Below are positions 1-10,332 of a stretch of DNA of 64,000 nucleotides, piece by piece. The position numbers were made by a program, and so were the translations under genes. Numbering within the stretch: the stretch's first letter is position 1; each line of letters begins with the position of its first letter. Origin of the DNA: Mrakia gelida (taxonomy: Eukaryota > Basidiomycota > Tremellomycetes > Cystofilobasidiales > Mrakiaceae). The stretch spans positions 806,001-870,000 of the forward strand of contig BRON01000018.1 of NCBI GenBank assembly GCA_024345305.1. The letters are read 5' to 3'. The notes under the pieces were generated by a model, which was not told where the DNA came from, searched no databases, and worked only from the letters and a program-made list of their open reading frames with translations.

Positions 1-301
1 AGATCCCTTCCTCCGCTCCTTCGCTCCTCCTCCGCTCTCCCAGCTCAGGTCAAGGAACGAAGAACTCACCTCTATGAGCTCTATAGCCATCTCTGTAAGC
101 TTGTTCATCTTGGAAGCTGAGAGTTTCTTCGCCTCGACGACCTGGGAGAGGAGAGCATCGAACTCCTTTGGACGACGAGGAAGGTGAAGGGAGGGAGAGG
201 AAAAGAGAAGCAAAGGAAGGTCAGCAAGATGAGATTTCGCTCGAAAAGAGGTGAGCTCGTAGAGAGAGAGTGCGTACCTTCAGCTCTGGGTAGGAAGCCA
301 T
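1..301 (-). CDS. CID-domain protein, 5' part (Nrd1/Seb1/SCAF-like)
   Basis: Only the first two exons are in the window. Exon 1 (301-278) encodes MASYPELK. An intron with donor GTACGC and a GCTGACC branch site follows. Exon 2 (165-70) encodes EFDALLSQVVEAKKLSASKM and NKLTEMAIELIE, then a GTGAGT donor leads to the window edge. The helical pattern with SASKMNKLTE resembles helices 1-2 of the RNA polymerase II CTD-interaction domain (CID) of Seb1/Nrd1 and SCAF proteins, which bind the phosphorylated Pol II tail during RNA 3'-end formation. The start was chosen because only this ATG splices in frame to exon 2. A longer reading frame that begins further upstream does not. Family assignment rests on about 40 residues, so it is tentative. 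Confidence 0.55.
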
Positions 302-960
302 CGACGAATCCGGGAAGAGAAGGGAAGTGTTTGAAGGCGAGGTCGACGTTGGTGGGGACGAGGAGCGAGAGGTCGGAGTTTGAGCTGCCTGATTTTGAGT
401 CCGTCCATAACGTCATCGAAAGAAGAAAAAGTTTGCTCGATTCGAGGGGTGAAGTGCGGGCCTGGTCAAACCGCCTTCGATATCAAGTGCTGTATATTTC
501 TCGCAGGAGGCGGTCGTCCAGGCTGCTCCTCCCGCGAGCTCGAGCTCACACCTTCGCCTTCCCTTCTCTTTCCCTGACCTCCACAGTCTGTCCCCGGCTT
601 TTTTCGATATCGGTTTATACTTTCTGATGATATAAGTCTTGGCTCCGCAAGGCTTCTTGAACACGAAGCTGCCAGATCCCGTCCCTTGTTCTCGGTTGAG
701 ATTGAAACCTCCAACGGCGACGCGTATTGAGAAACCGTCGTCTCTCGATGAGCTCGCAGATCTTCAGAGAGCTCGGTTCCTTCTGATCAAGGACTTACAG
801 CTCTTTCTTTAAACTCCTCTAGAGGACTGAAAATCTTCGCACTGCACTCTCCTCTTCAGTCCGAAAACCAAACTGCCGACCGACGAAGCTCAAACTCTGA
901 ACTCGACTTCCCTTTCCTCCCCGACCTCAACAAGCTCGCCCTCCTCCCTTCGCCTTCGCG
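302..960. promoter_or_regulatory. Divergent promoter region, CID gene / GT18 copy A
   Basis: This is 659 nt between two divergent start codons. It is pyrimidine-rich towards 961, a common feature of fungal 5' leaders on the + side. I see no convincing TATA box and no conserved open frame. Regulatory content is inferred from position only. Confidence 0.4.
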
Positions 961-3556
961 ATGTCCTCCTCCTCCCCCTTATCCCTCCTCAAGTCGTCTC
1001 CCTTCCTCACGCTCACCCTCTCTCTCTACGTCCTCGCCTTCGGCACCTCCCTCTTCCGACTGTTCTCCCCCTCCTCCCCTTCGTCCCGCTCGACTCCCTC
1101 CCGCGGTCCAGCCCATATCGAATTCGACGGAGATGATCTAGAGGAGAACAAGAAGGGGATGGGTTTGGACTCGCTCTGGCCGGTGGTGGATGTTCATTCG
1201 TCCATATCGAACGTGTGGAAGGTCAGTCAGTACGACCAGCTCGGAGGGAGAGGCGGGAAGGGAGGAGAGAGAGGGAGGGAGGAAGTTGAGCTCACCTTTC
1301 TTTCGTTGCTTTCTTCCTTCGCACCTTGGGATCACTCACAGGACCACAACGCTGCTGCTCTGCATACGCTGTTCAAGTGTTTAGCGAACAACGATTGCGG
1401 GTGAGTGAGAGACGAGCTTCTTGAATCGGGCGTCGGGGTCATTCTGGTGAGCTTCGAGCTGATCCCTTCCCCTGCTCTCCCTCCTCCCCTCGCCTCACTC
1501 CAGGAAGAAGCAAGGTCAAGTAGTGATCTTGGAGGCTCCAGAGTTCAGGATGGCTCTCACTGGCTGGACTAGTGGAGAGGGCATCTGGGCGAGGTCGATG
1601 TGAGTCGTCCGTCCTTCCTTTGGTTGAGCTCGATTCAGCTCGACCTCTCCTTGCCTTCGCTGACCCTCCTCTCTCCCTCCCTTCGCGGTCGTCTCGTATT
1701 CCAGAATGGAGGTTCTCGAGTCGCTAGGGTACACGTACATCTTCGCTCGGGACATGAACCACGGTAAGCTCTTTCTATGGTTAAGGACGAATCTCTAGTC
1801 GATCAAGCTGAAGCTTGAGCTGACCCCCTTCGTCCCTTCGTTCGTTCCTCCCTCGCAGTGGGAGCCTTCCATCTCATGCTTCCAGATCTGATACGAGCTG
1901 TGGTGTGTCAGGATACCGTGAGTCGATTTCTTCTTCCGGAAGAACTTCGCTGAGGAGGAGCAAGGTCGTCTCATCTCGTCTCGTCTCCTCAACTCGCGTC
2001 TGATCCTTCGCTCTCCTCCCTCGCAGGCCATGATCTCGTGTTCGAAGTCGAATGACTGTATCAGAACTGTAGAGAATCCGATGGGTGTGCGGTTACAGAG
2101 CTTGTGAGTTCTTCTCGAGGTCGACTCGATGGGCGGGAGGACGCTTGAGCTGACCTGGTGGTTCACCTCGTCCCAGGTTCGGTATGGCCTTCTTTGGAGC
2201 AGAGTTCAACGTGAGTGCTCTCCGGACTCCCTCTCTCGAGCTCCTTCATCGGTTTGCTGACTCCCTCGTCTCGTCTCTCCAGCCTCTCGGACCTGCTTGG
2301 TCAATCGTCCCAGAGGGAAGGACAACGGATCGAACTTACTTGGGCTACTCGATAGAGCGGCAGTGCATGGCTATGCCGGTATGTCTCGCGCTCACCTGCC
2401 TCGCTCCAGCTCCATCTGACCTCGTTCTTTCATCTCAGGTACCCAAATACAAGGAGAAGAAGCGTCAAGTCTGGGTCCTCGCGAAGCATCACCGGTTCGT
2501 CTTGAACGCGTCTCGTCTCGTCGCTTCTCATCGACTGACCCGTCCTTCTCTTGCAGATACTTCACCTCAGAACGATTCCCTTACTCTCGCGACATCTTCG
2601 AGAAGGCCTCGAAAGAGCTGAACATCGAGTTCGTCGGAGCTGTGGGTCTCTCCTCTCCCTCCGCTATCCTGTTGTCACAACTCTCGACCTGACGCGTCTG
2701 CCCATGTTGTTCTTCGCAGTGGAACGACGACGCCGAAGACAACCACCAACCCGTTCTCGGAGTAACTCGTCTTGGAGGTCGTCATCAGCTGAACGAAACT
2801 GAGTTCGACGCTCAACTGATCGGCTCGCTCGCGTCGGTGGGATTGAGGTTCGTCTTTTCCCTCTCTCCCCTCATGAGCTTCAACTGATCTCTCCTCGCTC
2901 TTCCCTTCTCAACAGAGACCCATGGATCAGTCCAACACCTTACTACTCGGTCTGCTACGGAGTCCCCTTCCTCAACCCTACCTTCCTCGACGGTCAATCC
3001 CAGCATCCCTACGCGGCTGAGATGGGTGAAGAGCATGGAATCGTACCTGTCGTTCGTTTCCCACTCCCTCCTTTCCGTTCCTCCCCTCTCCCTAAGCTCA
3101 CTTCTCTGCCCTCTTTCTTTCTTTCTTTCTCGAACAAACAACCAGATGGCTCACGACGACGAATCCTTCATCTCCGTTCGTTCTCTCCCTTCTCCCTCTC
3201 CTTCTTGCCCTCCTTCGTCTCTCCCCCAAACTCACCTCCCTCCCCCCCCCCTCCCTCTCTTCATCTTCTTTCTTCGCACAGCAACTCCGTAAAGCCATCG
3301 CTCCTCACGACCGCTACGTCCCTCCCTGGATGAAACACACGGAGATGGAACTGAGAGTGGACGCGTGGTTGAAGACCAACTGGACGAGGAAGGCAGAGGA
3401 GGCGATAGAGAAGGAGCCGGGGAGGAAGGTGGGATATGTGAGTTCGCGTCCGTTTTGGTTTTGATCGTTGAGAGTCGAAGAGGTGGATGGGGGGCGAGAG
3501 CAGAGCTGACCGTTAATTTGGGTTGGTACTTGACGCAGGAGCACGTCGTTCTTTGA
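961..3556 (+). CDS. GT18-like glycosyltransferase, copy A (MGAT5-related)
   Basis: Fifteen exons give a 449-residue protein. Residues about 8-34 form one hydrophobic N-terminal segment after a short basic stretch, as expected of a type II Golgi membrane enzyme with a luminal catalytic domain. The C-terminal third has SPTPYYSVCYGVPFLNP, then SQHPYA, then a helical tail with PHDRYVPPWM. This order matches the donor-binding end of animal MGAT5 (family GT18, beta-1,6-GlcNAc transferase: AFLNP, SQHPYA, PYMPYEF). The substrate in a fungus is unknown. A paralog follows in tandem 438 nt downstream. Every exon junction is in phase, and introns carry CTGAC or CTGAT branch sites. The last exon is only 18 nt and encodes EHVVL plus stop. 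The family call is fairly secure; the reaction is inferred. Confidence 0.78.
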
Positions 3557-3994
3557 TCTCGCTTCGGTTCCTCGTTTCTTCAGTCGCATTTTGGATGGAC
3601 TCTTTTCTTCTCTTTCATCTCATCTCGTTCATTTTTATCTCCGCCTATCTATTCATCTATCTATCTTAGAAGCCTCTAGCATGTCGTGTTGTACACCCTC
3701 CCTCCCTCTCGTTTTGTTTCGACGGAAGTCAGTCGCGTGCTCGTCCCCTCCCTCCCGCCAGATTTTCCCTCGAACTCGAACGCCTCCCAGCTCCCCTCCA
3801 CGTGTTTCACTATCGCCATCCGATCTCCGACCTAGACTTCTCAAGTACATACAGTCGGAAAAAAACAAACCCGCGCTGATCGCGTCTCAGACCCGTTTCA
3901 GGTCTCACCCTCCCTCTCCCTCCCCTCCTCCCTCACCTCCCACACCTTCCCTCCCTTCCTTCCCATTTTCACCCACGCCTCCCCAACCACCACC
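3557..3994. promoter_or_regulatory. Spacer between tandem GT18 genes
   Basis: This 438-nt spacer holds the 3' flank of copy A and the leader of copy B. It is CT-rich just before the copy B start, with a run of CCTCCC repeats. An open frame (3591-4052) runs through it but is low-complexity proline and serine and is not conserved with the other copy, so I do not call it a gene. Confidence 0.4.
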
Positions 3995-6686
3995 ATGCCC
4001 CCTCCCCTTGCCTCTTTCATCCGCTCCTCCCCTTTCCTCTCCCTCTCCCTAACGCTCTACCTCCTAGCAGCCCTCTCCTCGTTCGTTCATCTCCGGTCGT
4101 CCCTCCTCTCCCCGCTCTCTTCTTCTTCCTCCTCCTTTGGCGAACGAGACCAGCTCGTCCTCAATTCGAACGGGACGGGCGAACATGCTGGTGGAGGAGG
4201 AGGAGCAGGTCTGGGACTGCTGTACAATGGGGTTAAGATGGTGGGGAGTAGGGAGAATAGATGGAAGGTCAGTGAGTCGGTTTGGACGAGCGAGAAAAGG
4301 AGAGGAGGAGAAGAGAGCTGACCGGGTTTGCGTTTGGGGGATGGAACAGGACCATAATGCTCAAGCTTTGCATGCGTTGTTTGAGTGTTTAGGAAGGGGG
4401 GATTGTAGGTCAGTTTGGAGCTTCGAACGAACAAAGGGGAGGGAGGGAGGGAGCGCAAGGGAGGGAAGGGAGGGAGGTTTGTTGAGCTCGACCTGACTTC
4501 GTTTCTTGCTTTGCGTTTTGGTGAGCACCGTTTAGGACCCGACAAGCCCAAGTAGTCATCCTCGAAGCTCCCGAGTTCAGGATGGCTCTTACGGGTTGGA
4601 CAAGTGGGGAAGGGATATGGGCGAGGAGTATGTGAGTTGAACCCGACTCGACCGTATCCAAAGGAGGGAGGGAGGAGCTGACTTTCGGAATGGGTGGATC
4701 TTCGTTCGTGATGACAGAACGGAAGTGTTAGCGAGTTTGGGGTATACTTATGTGTATGCTAGGGATATGGATCACGGTGAGTTTCAGTCCTTGAAGAGGG
4801 GTAGGGGAGGGGGGAGGGAGGGAGGGAGGGAGGGACGAGACGGTAAGGGAGGAAGAGTTGAGCTCACCCTTTTGCTTTTTGCGTTTCGGTCGAGATCAGT
4901 TGGAACGTTCCACCTGATGCTTCCCGATCTGATTCATGCGGTGGTGTGTCAGGATAATGTACGTGTTCCGCGATCTTTGTTCTCGTCTTTTGTTCTGGTG
5001 GGAGAGCGGACAAGAGGAGGTTGAACGTCTCGGCTCACTCGTCCTGTTCGTTCTCTCGTTCGCTCGCTCGTTCTAGGCCATCATTCCCTGTTCTCAAAAC
5101 AAGGACTGCATTCGTTCGGAGGAGAACCCTATGGGTGTTAGGTTGCAAAACTTGTGAGCTCGCCTTCGCCTTTCTTTCCTCTCCTTCCTTCTTCGTTCAA
5201 GAACGACGCTGACTTCAACCGCGTCGCCTTCGACAGATTCGGCCTCACCTTCTGGGGAGACGTGGTCAACCCTCTTGGCCCTTCTTGGTCCCTCGTTCCG
5301 GAAGGAAAGGACACGGATAGTCGGACTTATTTGGGGTATACGATCGAGCATCAGTGCATGGCGATGGAGGTACGTCGACTCGACTCGACTCTCCTCGCCT
5401 CCTTCATTCCTTCGCTGGCACTGAGGAAACGCAAGCTGATCGCATCGCCTTTCGTTCTGACAGGTACCGAAGTACGAAGACAAGCGACGTCAGGTCTGGG
5501 TACTGGGGAAACATCACTCGTTCGTTTCTCTGCGCGTCTCTCCGTCCCGCTCCCTTTGTCCTCTTGACGGACTCACCCATCTGCCTTTCCTCTTCACAGC
5601 TACTTCACATCCGACCACTTCCCCTACTCTCGAGATATCTTCGCCAAGGCTTCCAAAGCTCTGGACATCGAATTCGTCGGAGCTGTACGTCTTCGACTTC
5701 CTCCTCGTCCTCACTTACTCGCTCGTTCGACGCGTCCTGACTCGCTTCACCCTCCTGTTTGTCGCAGTGGAACGACGTAGCAGACGATGACAACCTTCCC
5801 GTTCTCGGAGTGACTCGGTTGGGTGGAAACCATCAGCTGAACGAGACGGAGTTTGACAGACAGCTGATGGGTTCGTTGGCGACGGTGGGATTGAGGTTCG
5901 TCGATCTCCTCCCTTCTTCCCTCCTCTTTCGTCCCCTTCTCCTTCCCTCCCTTCCCTACTCGCCTCCCACAAACCCTCCTCGTTCAACTTCTCCTGTCTC
6001 CTCCGTCCTTCCTTCACTAACCCCCTCCCTCCCTCCCCTCCCAATCTCGCTGGCGTCCCCGTCCCACAGAGACCCCTGGATCTCCCCAACCCCGTACTAC
6101 TCCGTCTGCTACGGCGTTCCCTTCCTCAACCCTACCAACGACCAAGGACAGAGTCAGCACCCTTTCGCGGCGGAGATGGGAGAGGAGCATGGGATCGTCA
6201 CTGTTGTGAGTCGTCGCTCGATTCACCCTTCTTTCTCTTCTTTGCTTCGTTCGCTGACCCTCCTCGAAACTGCATTCGACTCGTATCGCATCAGATGGAG
6301 TACGACGACGAAGCCTTCATCTCTGTACGTTCCTCAGCCTATTCTCCTCTCCACTCGACTCGAACTCACACCAGAACTGACGCGTCCTCGTTCTCGTTTC
6401 GTCCGTTTTCTCGTTCTCCAGCAACTCCGCAAAGCCATCGCCCCTCACGAGCGATACATCCCTCCCTGGATGACCCATTCGGCCATGGAGCTCAGAGTCG
6501 ACGCCTGGTTGCAGACGAACTGGACTTCGAGAGCTCTGGAGGCGATTGAGAAGGAGCCGGAAAGATGGGTTGGTTATGTGAGTTGCACGCTGGCACCTTC
6601 GTTCAAAGAGGAAAAGAACTGACTTGCTTTTTTTTCTTGCGTTGGCTCTTGGTCATGATATACAGGAGCACGTCGTTCTGAACTAG
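3995..6686 (+). CDS. GT18-like glycosyltransferase, copy B (MGAT5-related)
   Basis: Fourteen exons give a 455-residue paralog of the upstream gene. It has the same N-terminal membrane segment (residues about 7-33), the same PSWSLVPEGK, YYSVCYGVPFLNP and PHERYIPPWM blocks, and the same intron positions with one exception. The intron that separates exons 7 and 8 of copy A is absent here, so exon 5237-5369 is continuous. The N-terminal stem after the membrane segment has diverged most and carries a glycine run. Intron 4 contains a long G-run array. The last exon encodes EHVVLN plus stop. The pair looks like an old tandem duplication with both copies intact. By family it should be a Golgi enzyme acting on protein-linked glycans, but acceptor and donor sugar are not shown by sequence. 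Confidence 0.78.
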
Positions 6687-7240
6687 ACTAGATGGAGCTT
6701 CTGATTCAGACGCGTTCGGTCGTTTTCGCTTCAGGTCGTCTTTCTTTTTCTTTCTCTTGTTCAGGGTGTTCAACGGGTTGAGTTGTTTAGAGCGACGAAG
6801 TTTGTAATAGATGTTGTAGACTAGACTAAATCGTATCGATCGTGTCGTATCGACGAAAACGAAAAGGAGAAGGAGAGCCAACGAACGAACGAAAAAACGA
6901 GATTGAGGCGGACGGCGGGAGACGATCTGATCCTCGTACGAAGGTTCATGATCCCGAGGTTGGTCTTCGGGGTAGCGATATGAGATGAAAGCTGCGCCCG
7001 AGGGAGAATAAGAGAGGGAGGAGGTCAGCTTCGAAGGGGGCCGAGTCGAGGGTTGACGCGTCCAACCCACCTGTTCGTCCTTCCTTCGACTTCAACACAG
7101 ATCAGGGCGAGATGCGATGAGGATACCTTACAAGCATACTTTGGCTCGGTGACTGTCTGGAGGTAGGGAAAGAGAAAGAGAAACGAAGCAAAGGGTCAGC
7201 GTCGCGTCGAAGATCCGAAGGGTACGACCGAGGCGAGCAT
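6603..7240 (-). CDS. Possible small four-exon gene, antisense to GT18 copy B 3' end
   Basis: Four exons chain in phase: 7240-7229 (MLAS), 7156-7127, 7089-7071 and 6991-6603. They give up to 149 residues starting MLASTVTEPKYACKSKEG and including YRYPEDQPRDHEP, a hydrophobic stretch LALLLLFVFV and a lysine-rich tail. The last exon overlaps the final exon of GT18 copy B on the other strand. The first donor (GTCGTA) is poor, and the C-terminal half reads like translated 3' UTR. These exons could instead be 3'-UTR exons of the F-box gene transcript. I do not recognise the product. Confidence 0.25.
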
Positions 7241-7655
7241 GCGGTTACCGAGCGCTCTCGGTTATACTGAAGGGTACACCTGGGAGGGAGACTTACTGGG
7301 ATGTTTTCTTAGTCTTCCAGTCGGTCGAGAGGTTTCGGCGATCCGAGGAGAGGGAGACCGACCGAAGCGACGACGATGCACGACGGGGAGGGAGTTGAGG
7401 ATATCGAGAGCTGGGGTTGAAGTTGGGAGGGAAGGTGGGAATTGGCGCGTAGAGTGAAGGTTGAGTGATAGCGTGTGATTGGAGGGGAAGGATTGAAGAG
7501 GGGGAGGCGGTGTGTGAATTGCAGTGGACGTGGGTTGAGGGAAGGCGACGCGTCGAGGTCGGAGTGTAAGGGAGGGAAGGCTGTAGAAGGCGACAAGATG
7601 GAAGAGGAGTCAGCTTCAGTCAGACGAGAGAGAGATAGAGGGTGAGACGCGTACG

Positions 7656-8663
7656 TTAAATGACGACCTCTACAGCAAAAACGTCTCCCCACCTCGCGAG
7701 CTCAGGGCTGGTCCGGATGGCAGTCGCTACTTGCTCCCTCTCCTCCTCTGTCTCGACGAGGAAGACGACAGACCCTGACTGCATGTAATACAGTCCGAGA
7801 ACTGCGCGGAAGGCGTCGAAATCCCGGAGAGCGCCGTCGAAATCGAACAAGCGAAGACGAACAACGCGACGTCGGTCGAGAGTTGGAGTTGGCAGACCTG
7901 CCAGGTAAGAGACCAGGCTCGGCCCTGAAGAGAAGGGAAGGATGTTTGAGAGATCCAGCTCCTCTAGCCGTGTCCATCCAGCGAGAGAGGTGGTCTCGAA
8001 CGACGGGAAAGTCAGGTTCAACCAGCGGAGGCCGGCGGTTTGGCTTCCCACGTCTTTGTAGGAGCAGCGTGAGGGGTCGAGGAGAGGGAGGAGAGACGAG
8101 TAGAGAAGACACACAACATGCCGGGTCTCGTGTTCAAGAGACATCTGGAGGTGGCGAAGGGGGATGACAGTCGCGTCGTCGATTCGGGAGGAGGAGATGT
8201 TGAGGGACGCGGGGAGGGAGGTGAGGGTGAGGGAGGTGAGGTCGAGGCAGAGGGTTTGGATTTGGGAGAGGGATAGATGAGGGTTGATTCGAATATGTTT
8301 CCCAGAATTCTGTGTAGGAAGAGGACACGGTAGTCAGCAGAAGAACGGAGGAGGGAGAGAGAACGGAGACGAAAGGAGCTCACCTTCGTCTTCCTCCCGA
8401 CCTTCCTCTCGCAAAACAGGGCTTCCAACTGCTCCACCGAAGTCACCTCCACATCCCTATAGAGTCCCAGAGTCGTCGAGGCGAGAAAGTCGTACGAGAC
8501 TCGACCCAAGACGGCGATGGTTGAAGGATCTGCCTGCTTGAAGAGGAGGAGGAGGACGTCCCATGGCAATCGTCGAGAGGGAGAGATCTGAAGCGAAGGA
8601 GATCGATGTTAGCTTCAAGCAGAGGAACAAGGCAAAAGTTTGTTTGTGACTGACCTCTGACAT
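7656..8663 (-). CDS. F-box-like protein, copy 1
   Basis: Three exons (8663-8655, 8587-8384, 8309-7656) give 288 residues. Exon 1 encodes only MSE. The N terminus reads LPWDVLLLLFKQADPSTIAVL followed by RVSYDFLA and LYRDVEV, which is the F-box pattern of basidiomycete F-box proteins that serve as SCF ubiquitin-ligase substrate adaptors. The remainder has scattered leucine-rich strands (for example LEELDLSNILPF) and no catalytic motif. The paralog at 57559-58577 shares the same exon plan, and its last exon has the identical length of 654 nt. The stop codon lies just before a donor-like GTACGC, so an intron may sit in the 3' UTR. The substrate is unknown. Confidence 0.65.
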
Positions 8664-9151
8664 GTCCGAGAAGGCGAGGGAAGACGACGGCGGGCAGTTT
8701 GAAGGATGATGAAGAGCTGAAGGAAGGAGGAGGGAGGAGGCGAAGAGGTCAGCTCCCACGCCCTGTCTGCCCTCCTCCGAACTCTGAGTAAAAAGCTTCA
8801 CTCACAAGAGCAAGTTCAATAGTATGTCGAGTGTCCACAGAATGTCGTCGACCAATAAGATGAGTCCAGCAGCGAGGGTTTGTCGGCGTTGGCGGAAGCA
8901 AGAAGGCGAGCTCGTCGAAAAGCTCACCTTTCGTTGAGCTCCCTTCATTGCTGCAGACGACGACTCAGAGGTTCACAGCAGACTTCTTCGGACCACAGGA
9001 AACAGCTCGCGATCATATTCGATCAATCAACATCAAGATCAGAAGTTCGAGAACATCCTTGAACCCAAACGGACGGACGACAACCCACCTCTCTTCGACC
9101 TCCCTCGTCAAGCTCAACCTCCCCTCCTTCCCTTCCCTCTCCTCCTCGACC
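8664..9151. promoter_or_regulatory. Bidirectional promoter of the duplicated gene pair, copy 1
   Basis: This spacer lies between the divergent start codons of the F-box-like and TPR-like genes. It is conserved with 58578-59068, so it was duplicated as a unit with the genes. No specific element was recognised. Confidence 0.5.
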
Positions 9152-9700
9152 ATGGCCCCTCTCCCAACTTCAACGCATCCCACGACCACGTCCACGTCCT
9201 CCAACATCTCCCCCTTCCTTACCCTCTCCACCCTCCTCCTACTGCTCTCCTCGCCCTCCTCCCCACCGCCAACGGTCCCTCTCCTCTCAGCCCTCGTCCA
9301 CCTCCTCGCTTCCAACCCACCTTCAACACCCCTCCCAGAAGCAGCCCCAACTCTTCATCAAGCTCGCATGGCTCTCGCTACTCTCCTCATGACGGAGGGA
9401 AGGCTCGTGGAAGCTGAGTCAGAGTGGACGGGGATGGAGTCGACTTCGAGACCGACGAAGAAGACGAAAGGAGGGAAGAAGAGCGAGGGACTTGAGGGTG
9501 AGGTCGCGGTTGAAGCGGCCGGAGAGAGCGAGGAGGAACGCAGGAAGAAGATGGAATGGAAGGAGAGTGTTATGGGTTTGGTGGGATGCTTGGAGAGGCT
9601 CGGGAGGGCTGGACGAGCGAAGCAGTGGAGGAGGAAGTTGGAGGACGAGGAGGAGAAGGGGAACGTCGTCGCTGCTGGAGGATCGAACGCGAAGCGATGA
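9152..9700 (+). CDS. TPR-like small protein, copy 1
   Basis: This single-exon gene encodes 182 residues. The start ATG sits in a good context (CGACCATGGC) that is conserved in the second copy. An N-terminal S/T/P-rich stretch is followed by leucine-rich helices. A helix-turn-helix pair follows (LHQARMALATLLMTEGRLVE and WKESVMGLVGCLERLGRAG) with the A/G spacing of tetratricopeptide repeats. A charged, lysine-rich linker separates the two helical parts. TPRs mediate protein-protein contacts, and no partner can be named. The paralog at 59069-59614 is 181 residues. The stop overlaps an ATG (ATGA) that opens a further possible reading frame. Confidence 0.6.
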   Translation: MAPLPTSTHPTTTSTSSNISPFLTLSTLLLLLSSPSSPPPTVPLLSALVHLLASNPPSTPLPEAAPTLHQARMALATLLMTEGRLVEAESEWTGMESTSRPTKKTKGGKKSEGLEGEVAVEAAGESEEERRKKMEWKESVMGLVGCLERLGRAGRAKQWRRKLEDEEEKGNVVAAGGSNAKR

Positions 9701-10332
9701 GCTTACACGCTGTCTCAAGGGACTGGAGGATCGTTGATGCTGTGAGTCTTCGTTCCCTTCTGTAGCATGTTGTTGGAGCAATTAGCTGAGGCGAGACGGA
9801 CTCGAGCTCAAGCCCAAGGACCTGACGCGTCCGCGCGACTCTTTCTTCCATCTCTCGTAGGATCTCATTCGATGGTCCCATGCTTCCTACGTCTCTCCCA
9901 CTTATGCGGATATTGTCAACGGACCGTACGTCGTTGAACCGATTCTGGCCGCTTAGAGCTCGCGTAGTTGGTCCTTTTCTTCCTCCCTTGCATTTGCGTT
10001 CCTCCTCCTCCCCTTGCTGATCTCTCGACTTTCTTCTTGACAGAACGACAGCTGGACCTCGACTCCGTCTAGCCTCTCCGCCATCCGCCAAGCACACCCA
10101 CAACGATGGAAGACCTTCATCGTTCGCCGAACCCCATCTCTCTCTTCGCTCAACCTGGTTGTTTCGTTCTTTGTTGTCGCTCGCGGCACTTCGTCTGCAC
10201 CTTGTTCTGCTTAATCAGTTCGTTATCTATATCATCTATGATACAAAACCGACTCTATCTATCTCCTCCCCTCGTGCGAAGAAGGAGGCAAGCACTCGAT
10301 GTACTCCGGTCCCAACTGATCCAGCGAGTTGA
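9697..10332 (+). CDS. Possible downstream frame of the TPR gene (unrecognised)
   Basis: An ATG overlapping the TPR stop opens [15 protein letters not shown]. Two introns with good sites join it in frame to [20 protein letters not shown] (9861-9925) and then to [10 protein letters not shown] from 10044. The frame continues to 10332, overlapping the 3' end of CYB2 antisense. The three exon-like blocks read like one conserved protein segment, but the last part is probably not coding. It could be a remnant of a longer gene that once included the TPR part. Confidence 0.25.

Larger units (their letters stand above)
7240..9720. repeat. Segmental duplication, copy 1 (F-box-like + TPR-like pair)
   Basis: The block holds a divergent gene pair, its shared promoter and part of the 3' flank of the minus-strand gene. 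The same arrangement recurs in the same orientation at about 57230-59650. Identity is high in both coding parts and in the noncoding spacer (for example the shared CGTCGACGATTGCC start region and the bases around the TPR gene ATG). Block ends are estimates from where I stop seeing similarity. Confidence 0.75.

Noticed and set aside
3591..4052. 153-codon frame between the GT18 copies
   Set aside because: Proline/serine low complexity that runs into the copy B start out of frame; no conserved content.
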